Below are positions 1 to 10,232 of a DNA stretch of 64,000 nt, one piece after another. Numbering within the stretch: the stretch's first letter is position 1; each line of letters begins with the position of its first letter. Where the stretch lies: positions 29,479,560 through 29,543,559 of the forward strand of contig CM055823.1 in NCBI GenBank assembly GCA_029582265.1, written 5' to 3'. Made by a program: the position numbers and the translations under genes. Under the pieces are notes generated by a model. That model made no database searches. It was not told the DNA's origin and saw only the letters and a list, made by a program, of their open reading frames with translations. Source of the DNA: Zoroaster sp. YZ-2022 (Eukaryota; Echinodermata; Asteroidea; Forcipulatida; Zoroasteridae).

Positions 1-1536
1 CCAATGTCTGTAAATGCATCCATACTTGATAAGAATCAAGAGATATGTACAGAAACCAACCACTGTCTGTAAATGCATCCATACTTTATAAGAATCAAGA
101 GATATGTACAGAAACCAACCAATGTCTGTAAATGCATCCATGCTTTATAAGAATCAAGAGATATGTACAGAAACCAACCACTGTCTGTAAATGCATCCAT
201 GCTTTATAAGAATCAAGAGAGATGTACAGAAACCAACCACTGTCTGTAAATGCATCCATACTTTATAAGAATCAAGAGATATGTACAGAAACCAACCACT
301 GTCTGTAAATGCATCCATGCTTTATAAGAATCAAGAGAGATGTACAGAAACCAACCACTGTCTGTAAATGCATCCATACTTTATAAGAATCAAGAGATAT
401 GTACAGAAACCAACCACTGTCTGTAAATGCATCCATACTTTATAAGAATCAAGAAATATGTACAGAAACCAACCACTGTCTGTAAATGCATCCATACTTT
501 ATAAGAATCAAGAGAGATGTACAGAAACCAACCAATGTCTGTAAATGCATCCATACTTTATAAGAATCAAGAGAGATGTACAGAAACCAACCAATGTCTG
601 TAAATGCATCCATACTTTATAAGAATCAAGAGAGATGTACAGAAACCAACCACTGTCTGTAAATGCATCCATACTTTATAAGAATCAAGAGATATGTACA
701 GAAACCAACCACTGTCTGTAAATGCATCCATGCTTTATAAGAATCAAGAGATATGTACAGAAACCAACCAATGTCTGTAAATGCATCCATGCTTTATAAG
801 AATCAAGAGATATGTACAGAAACCAACCACTGTCTGTAAATGCATCCATACTTTATAAGAATCAAGAGATATGTACAGAAACCAACCACTGTCTGTAAAT
901 GCATCCATGCTTTATAAGAATCAAGAGATATGTACAGAAACCAACCAATGTCTGTAAATGCATCCATACTTTATAAGAATCAAGAAATATGTAGAGAAAC
1001 CAACCAATGTCTGTAAATGCATCCATACTTTATAAGAATCAAGAGATATGTACAGAAACCAACCACTGTCTGTAAATGCATCCATACTTTATAAGAATCA
1101 AGAGATATGTACAGAAACCAACCAATGTCTGTAAATGCATCCATACTTTATAAGAATCAAGAGATATGTACAGAAACCAACCAATGTCTGTAAATGCATC
1201 CATACTTTATAAGAATCAAGAGATATGTACAGAAACCAACCAATGTCTGTAAATGCATCCATACTTTATAAGAATCAAGAGATATGTACAGAAACCAACC
1301 AATGTCTGTAAATGCATCCATACTTTATAAGAATCAAGAGATATGTACAGAAACCAACCAATGTCTGTAAATGCATCCATACTTTATAAGAATCAAGAGA
1401 TATGTACAGCAACCAACCAATGTCTGTAAATGCATCCATACTTTATAAGAATCAAGAGATATGTAGAGAAACCAACCAATGTCTGTAAATGCATCCATAC
1501 TTTATAAGAATCAAGAGATATGTACAAAAACCAACC
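1..1536. repeat. 59-bp minisatellite (about 26 copies)
   Basis: Head-to-tail copies of a 59-bp unit that contains TGTCTGTAAATGCATCC and AAGAATCAAGAGATATG run from the window edge to about 1536. Copies differ by a few substitutions (CACTG/CAATG, ATACTT/ATGCTT, GAGATAT/GAGAGAT). The array probably extends beyond the left edge. It lies upstream of the first visible SCYL2 exon, so it is most likely intronic. No open reading frame of note crosses it. Confidence 0.95.
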
Positions 1537-1735
1537 TGTGAAAGATTCAGCTTATTTAACTGAGAAAATGTTGTAGATGCATTAATATTATGTGGAAATT
1601 TCATTGCCCTTTCTTTTGGAAATTATTTATTAATTTGATCAAAATGATAGCCCCTCAGACAGAAATATTTCAAAGGGAGGTTTGATACCATTATCAACGT
1701 TACACCTAGTAAACCTGTGATCAATTACATATTGT

Positions 1736-2372
1736 TTAACCAGTTCGCTTCGGATGCCGTGTATACACGCAATTTTTTTTTGTACAGCGGATCGGAGAGC
1801 GTCTAAACACGCATTCTGATTTTTGTGTGTGTTACCGGGAGACTTGTCAACACGCCACACGTGGCGTGCCGTCGTGGCGTCTGACTTGTATGCACGCAAT
1901 CGTTTCTCGGAGTCCATGGGGTCACGGTTTGGTGGCCCCGGACAAAGTGCTGTGCAAATACTGAACGAGTTCACTCTTTTTGTTGATTTTTGCCTAATCT
2001 CTTTATCCAAGACCTGTTCCTTTGACGTACCAGCCAAGCATTTGTAAAGACGGATTTATATCCATTGTTTACGAGGCATTCGATCTCTCTCCAGGTATGC
2101 CGTCTTTTCGACCGGGCGCTGGTCGCTAATAGGCCGTTGCATCGGAGCTTGCCAACGGTCTAATTGTGCTGAACAAACACAACCGTAATTTAAAAACTAG
2201 CCATTTAATTCTCGAAATGTCAATGAGTAAAGGTGTTTATTTGGTTGTCCGAACTTAGTTTCATTGACAAAAAAAATTATTAATGGCTAGAAATTTTTTC
2301 AGATTTTTCACTGAAAATAAACCCGCACGGGGGACCGGAATAAAATAAATATTCCTGACGTCAACTGGTTAA
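1736..2372. mobile_element. TTAA-flanked MITE, CCAGTTCGC-end family (copy 1)
   Basis: The element starts with TTAACCAGTTCGC and ends with an imperfect inverted copy, AACTGGTTAA, so both ends carry TTAA. Its outer parts match a shorter copy at 29988-30238, including the stretch GCGGATCGGAGAGCGTCTAA. The TTAA target and CC-starting ends resemble non-autonomous piggyBac-type elements, but no transposase is present. It lies in a SCYL2 intron. Confidence 0.6.
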
Positions 2373-2469
2373 ATTACCAATATTGTCTAGTGACTTTTAA
2401 ACCTTCCTCTTTTGTCTACAATAAAAACAGAAAGTTATTTATTTTGGTATATTTTTGTTTCTCTTTTAG

Positions 2470-5400
2470 GAATCATCAAGTTGTCTATTGGACACAAGAA
2501 ACTTGGCGTTACCAAGGAGTTGGCTGCCACAAAGATCCTACCCTTTCTGTTCCCTCTCTGCATCGACAATAACCTCAACCTAAATCAGGTCAGACTACAT
2601 CCAACGTTTGCAAACTTCTCTTAATAAGGAGTGAACGCCATTGGTAATTGCCAGCACAAAAAAACTTAGATAATTATTATCAAAAACCTGACTTGGTTTT
2701 GATGTAGTTATGGAACCAAACATCCTGGGCAGTTATTCTGTCCGACTTTGTTGTCATTTTCAAGAAAAAGTGAATAAAAATTAAAATCTGATGATCCATT
2801 TTCACATTAGAATAAATATAAACAATCAGGATGCATTTTCACTTTTTTTCTCATTAACCCTAACCCCCTAGCTATTTTGGCTAGGAACATTCCTGAATCT
2901 GCCAAAATCCAACACCATGGAGTCACACTATTAATTCTATTAATTCTATTAATTCTATTAATTCTAAAACTGAATGTAAAAGCTAGTTTACTAATCGAAT
3001 TATTGTTTGCCATATACATGTACACTTCACCTTACTGTACTTCATCGATAATTATTTTTTTGCTATTCATAAATTGTTATTAATTTATTTATTAACTAAA
3101 GGGACCAGGTCCTGTATAAGCCTAGGCTTTTTACCTGGTGCCCTCCATTTGTCACCATTTGTACATAATTGTTGTATTAACATATTGTATCAAGCTGTGA
3201 TATATGGAAAATAAACAAACAAACAAACAAACAAACTACCACTCAACTGTTGGACTTAGATGAAATTGGGACACCCAGCCCCATGTAAAGTATCCCTGTC
3301 TGGGCTATACAGTACTGAGTCCATCAAAATACAGCACCATGCAGTAACACTACCACCCAACTGTTGGACTTAGCTGGAATTGGGACACCCTGCCCCATGT
3401 AAAGTATCCCTGTCTGGGCTATACAGTACTGAGTCCATCAAAATACAACACCATGCAGTAACACTACCACCCAACTGTTGGACTTAGCTGGAATTGGGAC
3501 ACCCGACCCCATGCAAAGTATCCCTGTCTGGGCTATACAGTACTGAGTCCATCAAAATACAACACCATGCAGTAACACTACCACCCAACTGTTGGACTTA
3601 GCTGGAATTGGGACACCCGGCCCCATGTAAAGTATCCCTGTCTGGGCTATACAGTACTGAGTCCATCAAAATCCAACAAACCCTGCTGTTGGAGTTTGAA
3701 TGGTTTGGGGTGGATAGGGTTAATGACACACTGAAAAAATAATCTCAAACTTTCGCAAGTTGGTTTCTTTCTTAGGTTGTTTGTTCTTTGTTCATTCCTC
3801 AAGAAACATATTCATAATCTGATTTGTAATATCTGTTGTTTTTCACCATAGTTCAATGCCTTCATGTCAGTAATTAAGGAGCTTATCCGCCATGTTGAAA
3901 ATGAACAACGAGGTAAACTAGAACAACTCAACTCAATGCAGGAGGAACAAAAGTGAGTCTGTCTGTTACTAGCATGTTTGGTTGTCTGTCTGTTATGGGC
4001 ATGTCTGGTTGTCTGTCTGTTACGGGCAGGTCTGGTTGTCTGTCTGTTACGGGCAGGTCTGGTTGTCTGTCTGTTACGGGCAGGTCTGGTTGTCTGTCTG
4101 TTACGGACAGGTCTGGTTGTCTCTGTTATGGGCGTGTCTGGTTGTTCGTCTGTTATGCGCGGCGTGTTTGTTTGTCTGTCTGTTATGGGCAGGTCTGGTT
4201 GTCTGTCTGTTACGGGCGTGTCTGGTTGTCTGTCTGTTATGGGCGTGTCTGGTTGTCTGTCTGTTACGGGCGTGTCTGGTTGTCTGTCTGTTACGGGCAG
4301 GTCTGGTTGTCTGTCTGTTACGGGCAGGTCTGGTTGTCTGTCTGTTACGGGCAGGTCTGGTTGTCTGTCTGTTACGGGCTGGTCTGGTTGTCTGTCTGTT
4401 AGGGGCTGGTCTGGTTGTCTGTCTGTTACGGGCTGGTCTGGTTGTCTGTCTGTTACGGGCAGGTCTGGTTGTCTGTCTGTTACGGGCAGGTCTGGTTGTC
4501 TGTCTGTTACGGGCAGGTCTGGTTGTCTGTCTGTTACGGGCAGGTCTGGTTGTCTGTCTGTTACGGGCAGGACTGGTTGTCTGTCTGTTACGGGCAGGTC
4601 TGGTTGTCTTTCTGTTAACGGCAGGACTGGTTGTCTGTCTGTTACGGGCAGGTCTGGTTGTTCGTCTGTTACGGGCAGGTCTGGTTGTCTGTCTGTTACG
4701 GGCAGGTCTGGTTGTCTGTCTGTTACTGGCAGGTCTGGTTGTCTGTCTGTTACGGGCAGGTCTGGTTGTCTGTCTGTTACGGGCAGGTCTGGTTGTCTGT
4801 CTGTTACGGGCAGGTCTGGTTGTCTGTCTGTTACGGGCAGGTTGGTTGTCTGTCTGTTACGGGCAGGTCTGGTTGTCTGTCTGTTACGGGCGTGTCTGGT
4901 TGTCTGTCTGTAAATAACTACAATATCAGTCATAGCATTCACAGTATAAGTATAGAATCACAAAATATGGGTGATACTGCAGAGTTACAATAAAATGATA
5001 TACTGTACAAGGAAAGTTTCCATGGTCTGCCGGAACCCAGGGGGTGGCAGTGTGTCCTCCTTTTTACCCTTGTGCCCCCTCGTTTTTGTTGAGACCCGGG
5101 ATCCACACCTTAGCCTGTTAATTTATGGGTAAAACATTGGTATTTGAAAACGTACAGAAAGATATTATTTATTTATTTTATTTATTTATTTTATTTTATT
5201 ACATTTTACACTGGCAATCAAATTACATCAATTAAATATAAAACCAAAACCCTAAACACAAAAATTACACAAAAATTCATTTTAAACAAAGCCTGTGAGT
5301 GGTAAGATAGAACAGGTGACCAGCACCTCTACAAGGCCATCCTACCACAAGACACCCACTGAACATTTATGCCCTGTTACACCCCCATCCCCCTAATAAT

Positions 5401-8400
5401 AATAATTATATCTAAATAACACTGAGGGACACATAGTTGTATTTTTTTTGGTTACATTTTTCAGGACGTCGGTGGATTTCAACCAAAGTCTTCAGAATCA
5501 GACGAAGATGGATGAAAACCCATTTGCATCGTTGGGTATTAGTAAGACCAATGACCAGTCCAACTCAACGGTGAGTTTACTCTCTGTTAGTGTTTGTTTT
5601 AAGGACTTGGACACTACCATGAAAGACAGAGAAATTTATTATTTAACCCTAACCCCCTAGGGATTTTTGCTAGAAACCATCCCAAATCCTCCAAAATCTA
5701 TCAACATGCAATAAAAAGGTACCCCAATTGTTGGACTTTGATGGAATTGGTACAGTGGCAAATGCAAAGCATCCATGGCTTGGCTATACACAGTCCTGAA
5801 TCCAACAAAAGCAGCCGGTGGAGTTTGATGGATTTGGTACACATGGCTACATGGTCTATTCACTGGGCTATACTGTGGAGTACTGAATCCAACAAAAGCA
5901 GTCGGTGGAGTTTGATGGATTTGGTACACATGGCTACATGCTCTATTCACTGGGCTATACTGTGGAGTACTGAATCCAACAAAAGCAACCGGTGGAGTTT
6001 GATGGATTTGGTACACATGGCTACATGGTCTATTCACTGGGCTATACTGTGGAGTACTGAATCCAACAAAAGCAACCGGTGGAGTTTGATGGATTTGGTA
6101 CACATGGCTACATGCTCTATTCACTGGGCTATACTGTGGAGTACTGAATCCAACAAAAGCAGTCGGTGGAGTTTGATGGATTTGGTACACATGGCTACAT
6201 GGTCTATTCACTGGGCTATACTGTGGAGCACTGAATCCAACAAAAGCAACCGGTGGAGTTTGATGGATTTGGTACACATGGCTACATGCTCTATTCACTG
6301 GGCTATACTGTGGAGTACTGAATCCAACAAAAGCAGCCGGTGGAGTTTGATGGATTTGGTACACATGGCTACATGGTCTATTCACTGGGCTATACTGTGG
6401 AGTACTGAATCCAACAAAAGCAGACGGTGGAGTTTGATGGATTTGGTACACATGGCTACATGGTCTATTCACTGGGCTATACTGTGGAGTACTGAATCCA
6501 ACAAAAGCAGCCGGTGGAGTTTGATGGATTTGGTACACATGGCTACATGGTCTATTCACTGGGCTATACTGTGGAGTACTGAATCCAACAAAAGCAGCCG
6601 GTGGAGTTTGATGGATTTGGTACACATGGCTACATGGTCTATTCACTGGGCTATACTGTGGAGTACTGAATCCAACAAAAGCAGCCGGTGGAGTTTGATG
6701 GATTTGGTACACATGGCTACATGGTCTATTCACTGGGCTATACTGTGGAGTACTGAATCCAACAAAAGCAGACGGTGGAGTTTGATGGATTTGGTACACA
6801 TGGCTACATGGTCTATTCACTGGGCTAGTACTGTGGAGTACTGAATCCAACAAAAGCAGCCGGTGGAGTTTGATGGATTTGGTACACATGGCTACATGCT
6901 CTATTCACTGGGCTATACTGTGGAGTACTGAATCCATCGAAATCAGGCAAAACCAGGAGATGGTGGTTAGGGTTTAAGGATTTAAGACTGCAGGTGGAAA
7001 CAGTATTCAATAAAGGAATCAAAGTTGGCCCCACTGCCTCCACTCCCCCCGTTAGGGTAAGCCACTGCTGCAGCGTGATAAAAGAACCTTTATATCTGAA
7101 TTTGTTTATCATAAAACACAAAGACTCCTTGAAATTGATATGGAACCATACGATTAAATTCCCCAAACTAATCCATCAAACCTTAAAATGCAAAATTAGG
7201 CCTTGATCGTACTATTGTAAACTTTTTATAAATTTTATAATCACGGATATAGACACCATTGTCGGAATTAATCGCATGAAAGGCCTTCATCCTAAAAGCA
7301 ATGCAGCAGTCATGTAACCCTCCTACTTTAGTGGCAAGTAGCTATAGAGATCAAAATCAGTCAACTGCCCATTTTGACTGTTGACCCAAATGTGCACACA
7401 GGAGCATTTTTGACTGGTTTTTACTGTCATTTTGACCACCCTGAACAATACCAGACAGTGCTTTTTGCCAGTCAAATACGGTCGACTCATTTTAACCTGT
7501 AAATGTACTTACTACACGTAAGGTTTGACAGTGTTTGACTTTTAAGTGCACTAGATATACCTTGGCAAGTATATCAACATTTGGACTGATTTTGACCCTT
7601 GTAGTAGTAGGAGGGTTAATGTACTTACTACACGTAAGGTTTGACAGTATTTGACTTTTAAGTGCACTAGATATACCTTGGCAAGTATATCAACATTTGG
7701 ACTGATTTTGACCCTTGTAGTAGTAGGAGGGTTAATGTACTTACTACACGTAAGGTTTGACAGTATTTGACTTTTAAGTGCACTAGATATACCTTGGCAA
7801 GTATATCATCATTTTGACTGATTTTGACCCTTGTAGTAGTAGGAGGGTTAATGTACTTACTACACGTAAGGTTTGACAGTATTTGACTTTTAAGTGCACT
7901 AGATATACCTTGGCAAGTATATCATCATTTTGACTGATTTTGACCCTTGTAGTAGCAGGAGGGTTAAGTGCACTAGATATACCTTGGCAAGTATATCAAC
8001 ATTTTGACTGATTTTGACCCTTGTAGTAGCAGGAGGGTTAAGTGCACTAGATATACCTTGGCAAGTATATCAACATTTTGACTGATTTTGACCCTTGTAG
8101 TAGCAGGAGGGTTAAGTGCACTAGATATACCTTGGCAAGTATATCAACATTTTGACTGATTTTGACCCTTGTAGTAGTAAGAGGGTTAATGGGCAAACAA
8201 AGTAAGGTTTTAGATAATAATTTTGTCAGTTTCTTTAACTTAGTCAGTTTACCTTCAAGTCTGAATATTTGTTTCCCTCACCAGATGGACGACATGTTTA
8301 AGACATTTGGCTTGAGTGAGTACATCGGTGACGGCTCAGACAAAGTAGAAGCAGTCAACCGTGGAACCAGTTCCAAAAGCTCTAAACCGGACAAAACCAG

Positions 8401-9313
8401 TTCTTCAACTTCACTAACCTCCGCTTCAGCCACTAAATACAAGCAGCAAGCCACAGTGTCGCTGTCAATGGAGGAGAAGCAGAGAATCCAGAAGGAGCAG
8501 GAATTCCAGCAGAGGGTAAAGAATCAACAGCCATTAGCACCTGTAGAAAAGACTAAGCAAGAGCCAAAACAACAGGCCAAGGACTTGTCTCGTATGCTAC
8601 TAGACTCTACACCAAGCGCAAAGCCAAATTACAGTACAGCTGGAACAAACAGTGCAATAGGTGGATTAGGCTCAAATCCAGTCGCTAGTTCGTTTGGTAA
8701 TAGCAGCGGTGTGGTTGGACAGTCATGGGGGATGAACACCACAATGGGAGGAACATCTGGGATGCAGACTAATCAGTCAACATTTAATGGTGGTGGAAGA
8801 ATGGGTTTGGGAGGCATGTCTGTCGACCAATCAACATCCAAGCAAAAGCCCAACATGGCCGCCTTTGATTCCTTACTTGGAACGTCGCAATCACAGAAAT
8901 CAAAACAGAAGTTAAATCAGATGACTCCTAAGCAACCGGGAGGAACACAAAGCATGATGGGAAACCAAGGAATTATGGGAAACCAAGGCATGATGGGAAA
9001 CCAGGGCGTGGTGGGAAACCAAGGAATAATAGGAAACCAAGGCATGATTGGAAACCAGGGCATGATGGGAAACCAAGGCATGATGGGAAACCAGGGCATG
9101 ATGGGAAACCAAGGCATGATGGGAAACCAAGGCATGATGGGAAGCAATCAGGCTATGATGGGAAGACAGTCACAAGGAATGATGGGAAGCTCCCAAAGCA
9201 CTATGGGAGGACAGCAGCAAAGCACTATGGGAGGATTTGATCCCCTCGCAATGAGTCAAACAACGAAGCCACAACCAAAGAAAACGGAGGACCTCCTTGG
9301 TTTCTTAGGCTGA
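2470..9313 (+). CDS. SCYL2: SCY1-like pseudokinase 2 (SCYL2/CVAK104), 3' exons
   Basis: SCYL2 is a kinase-like protein of clathrin-coated vesicles that binds clathrin and AP2 and acts in endosome-Golgi traffic. Four exons are visible: 2470-2588, 3852-3952, 5465-5570 and 8285-9313, with stop TGA at 9311-9313. Each has AG/GT borders and the phases agree (1-0-2-0). They encode about 450 residues. The first exons read IIKLSIGHKKLGVTKELAA and NLNLNQ, then FNAFMSVIKELIRHVE and EQLNSMQEEQK, which match the end of the vertebrate HEAT-like region and its coiled coil. The last exon is a low-complexity Ser/Gln/Gly tail with adaptor-type motifs (NPFASLG, FDSLLG, FDPLAM) and ends DLLGFLG, comparable to the human tail. 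The kinase-like domain lies outside the window. A run of ten MMGNQG-type hexapeptides is peculiar to this copy. The family is certain; the exact border of the first exon is slightly less so. Confidence 0.95.
3085..3238 (+). mobile_element. LINE 3' tail ending in (AAAC)n
   Basis: The stretch has the typical look of a non-LTR retrotransposon 3' UTR. It contains ATAAGCCTAGGCTTTTTACC, then TTGTACATAATTGTTGTATT, an AATAAA signal and a terminal (AAAC)n tract at about 3212-3236. No coding part is attached, so it is a strongly 5'-truncated copy. The assignment rests on this layout only. Confidence 0.5.
3235..3668. repeat. 114-bp tandem repeat (3-4 copies)
   Basis: Copies start at CTGTTGGACTTAG near 3247, 3361, 3475 and 3589, a constant 114-bp step. 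Each contains GGAATTGGGACACCC and CCTGTCTGGGCTATACAG. The array lies inside the TTAA element at 2854-3723 in a SCYL2 intron. Confidence 0.85.
3957..4911. repeat. 27-bp minisatellite abutting a SCYL2 splice donor (about 35 copies)
   Basis: The unit is TGGTTGTCTGTCTGTTACGG plus GCAGGTC. It begins within a few bases of the splice donor of the SCYL2 exon ending at 3952. Because 27 is divisible by three, long reading frames run across it on both strands, but they are artefacts. Each unit has a pyrimidine-rich stretch followed by CAG-G, so it mimics a weak splice acceptor. Confidence 0.92.
5150..5420. repeat. AT-rich interspersed repeat with TTTA tract
   Basis: A (TTTA)n-rich stretch at about 5166-5205 is followed by sequence containing GACCAGCACCTCTACAAGGC and a (TAA)n tract. 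The layout suits a minus-strand retroposon with its A-rich tail at the left, but I cannot assign a family. No coding content is seen. Confidence 0.3.
5643..6977. mobile_element. TTAA-CCCTAACC MITE whose interior is an 87-bp array
   Basis: The left end is TTAACCCTAACCCCCTAG and the right end is GGTTAGGGTTTAA. Between them about 13 copies of an 87-bp unit occupy roughly 5811-6930. A single-copy, inverted version of the same element is at 9405-9697 and carries the same inner sequence once. Long open frames on both strands (a 29-residue periodic peptide) follow from 87 being a multiple of three and are not genes. It lies in the last SCYL2 intron. Confidence 0.85.
7314..8189. mobile_element. TTAA-CCCTCCTAC MITE with internal 116/76-bp tandem repeat
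   Basis: The left end (GTAACCCTCCTACTTTAG) and right end (GTAGTAAGAGGGTTAA) are imperfect inverted repeats. The left part matches single-copy elements at 12288-12590 (inverted) and 35758-36074. The right part, from TTAATGTACTTACTACACG to GTAGTAGTAGGAGGG, is repeated with a 116-bp step and then as shorter units of about 76 bp. It ends about 95 bases before the last SCYL2 exon. Confidence 0.8.
8954..9133 (+). repeat. Coding 18-bp repeat in SCYL2 (10 hexapeptides)
   Basis: Ten in-frame copies of an 18-bp unit encode MMGNQG-type hexapeptides, with variants IMGNQG, VVGNQG, IIGNQG and MIGNQG. More degenerate MMGSNQ and MMGRQS units follow. The four units from 7 to 10 are identical at protein level, which suggests recent expansion by slippage or unequal exchange. 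Confidence 0.95.
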
Positions 9314-9404
9314 GAATCACTCCACTCCAGGAGCTGCTAAGAGCCATTGAAATGTTCATTTTCAGAATTTAGCCTTGAATGAAATATTATTTGCAGCACC
9401 TTAA

Positions 9405-9697
9405 TTAACCCAAATCCTCCAAAATCCTTCTCCTGGTTTTGCCTGATTTTGATGGATTCAGTACTCCACAGTATAGCCCAGTGAATAGAGCATGTAACCA
9501 TGTACCAAATCCATCAAACTCCACCGGCTGCTTTTGTTGGATTCAGGACTGTGTATAGCCAAGCTATGGATGCTTTGCATTTGCTACTGTACCAATTCCA
9601 TCAAAGTCCAACAATTGGGGTACCTTTTTACTACATGCTGATGGATTTTGGAGGATTTGGGGTGGTTCCTAGCCAAAATACCAAAGGGGTTAGTTAA
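9405..9697. mobile_element. Single-copy TTAA MITE, unexpanded relative of 5643-6977
   Basis: It starts TTAACCCAAATCCTCC and ends GGTTAGTTAA. The interior is the reverse complement of one unit of the array at 5643-6977 plus both flanks, including the words for CACTGGGCTATACTGTGGAG and AACAATTGGGGTACC. It lies 92 bases after the SCYL2 stop codon, so it may be part of the 3' UTR. Confidence 0.8.
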
Positions 9698-9725
9698 TAG
9701 TCAGCTGTTCAGCACTCTTGTATTA

Positions 9726-9731
9726 ATTAAA
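9726..9731 (+). terminator. Possible SCYL2 polyadenylation signal (ATTAAA)
   Basis: An ATTAAA hexamer lies about 410 bases after the SCYL2 stop codon, just past the TTAA MITE. No AATAAA was noticed closer to the stop. The call is weak because the region is AT-rich. Confidence 0.25.
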
Positions 9732-9989
9732 TTTTAAATGCATGTAATTCAGTTTTGTTTAAACCATTTTATTATCGAAGAAAGGCTTCCGTATCAATTA
9801 TGCATGCAAATAGGCTCACTATTACTTGTATACAAACACCTTGGCTGTTATATTTACTTTTTGAGTAAAACTTCTTTAAATATAGACTTAGCTTGCATGT
9901 AAGGATAACCTTCACTGTACTATTATCTCATGGGATCCCCCTTCTATATTTCTTGACAAAACCTGTTTGCACAACCCTTATACCCTCCA

Positions 9990-10232
9990 TCCCCAATTTA
10001 TTTGGAACCATTATCTGGAGTGATGTTGCAGCAAGCTTCAAATGGCTCAATTTTAGACTTGTTGATTAAGTATCACTATCTTCAACTCCCCAAAATCAAG
10101 AGTAAGTTCCATTTGGATAGCTTCTTCCCCAGAACAGCATTACAATGGAACGCCCTTCCAGCTGATTGCTTTCCACCAACTTACGATCTATTTAAGTTTA
10201 AGAAAAACATCAACAAATGTAATCTTGCTTAA
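9990..10232 (+). pseudogene. C-terminal fragment of a non-LTR retrotransposon ORF2
   Basis: The frame ending at the stop near 10230-10232 reads LDSFFPRTALQWNALPAD and then FKFKKNINK. A phrase of the type SFFPRTxxxWNxLP near the C-terminus is characteristic of reverse-transcriptase ORFs of Jockey/CR1-like LINEs. Only about 75 residues remain, so the copy is 5'-truncated and dead. The 48-bp array starts immediately after its stop codon. Confidence 0.7.

Larger units (their letters stand above)
2854..3723. mobile_element. TTAA-CCCTAACC MITE with internal array and LINE tail
   Basis: The left end is TTAACCCTAACCCCCTAG and the right end is an imperfect inverted version ending GGATAGGGTTAA. Inside are a short TTAATTCTA repeat, the 3' end of a LINE (about 3085-3238) and a 114-bp tandem repeat. 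The terminal words and internal words such as CCAAAATCCAACA recur in the elements at 5643-6977, 9405-9697, 25647-25916, 45682-46043 and 51651-51917. Confidence 0.6.

Noticed and set aside
1..1536. CRISPR-like regular repeats
   Set aside because: Units are contiguous with no unique spacers and the DNA is clearly animal with spliced genes. It is a minisatellite.
2801..2860. Telomere-like CCCTAA words
   Set aside because: CCCTAACC is only the end of the TTAA MITEs and is not repeated in tandem.
3812..4942. 376-codon minus-strand frame and several plus-strand frames over the 27-bp array
   Set aside because: They are periodic because 27 is a multiple of three and the array lacks stops; they overlap a true SCYL2 exon on the other strand.
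5657..6889. 410-codon and 368-codon frames in the 87-bp array
   Set aside because: Both strands are open only because of the 87-bp periodicity; peptides are tandem copies with no known domain, inside a MITE in an intron.
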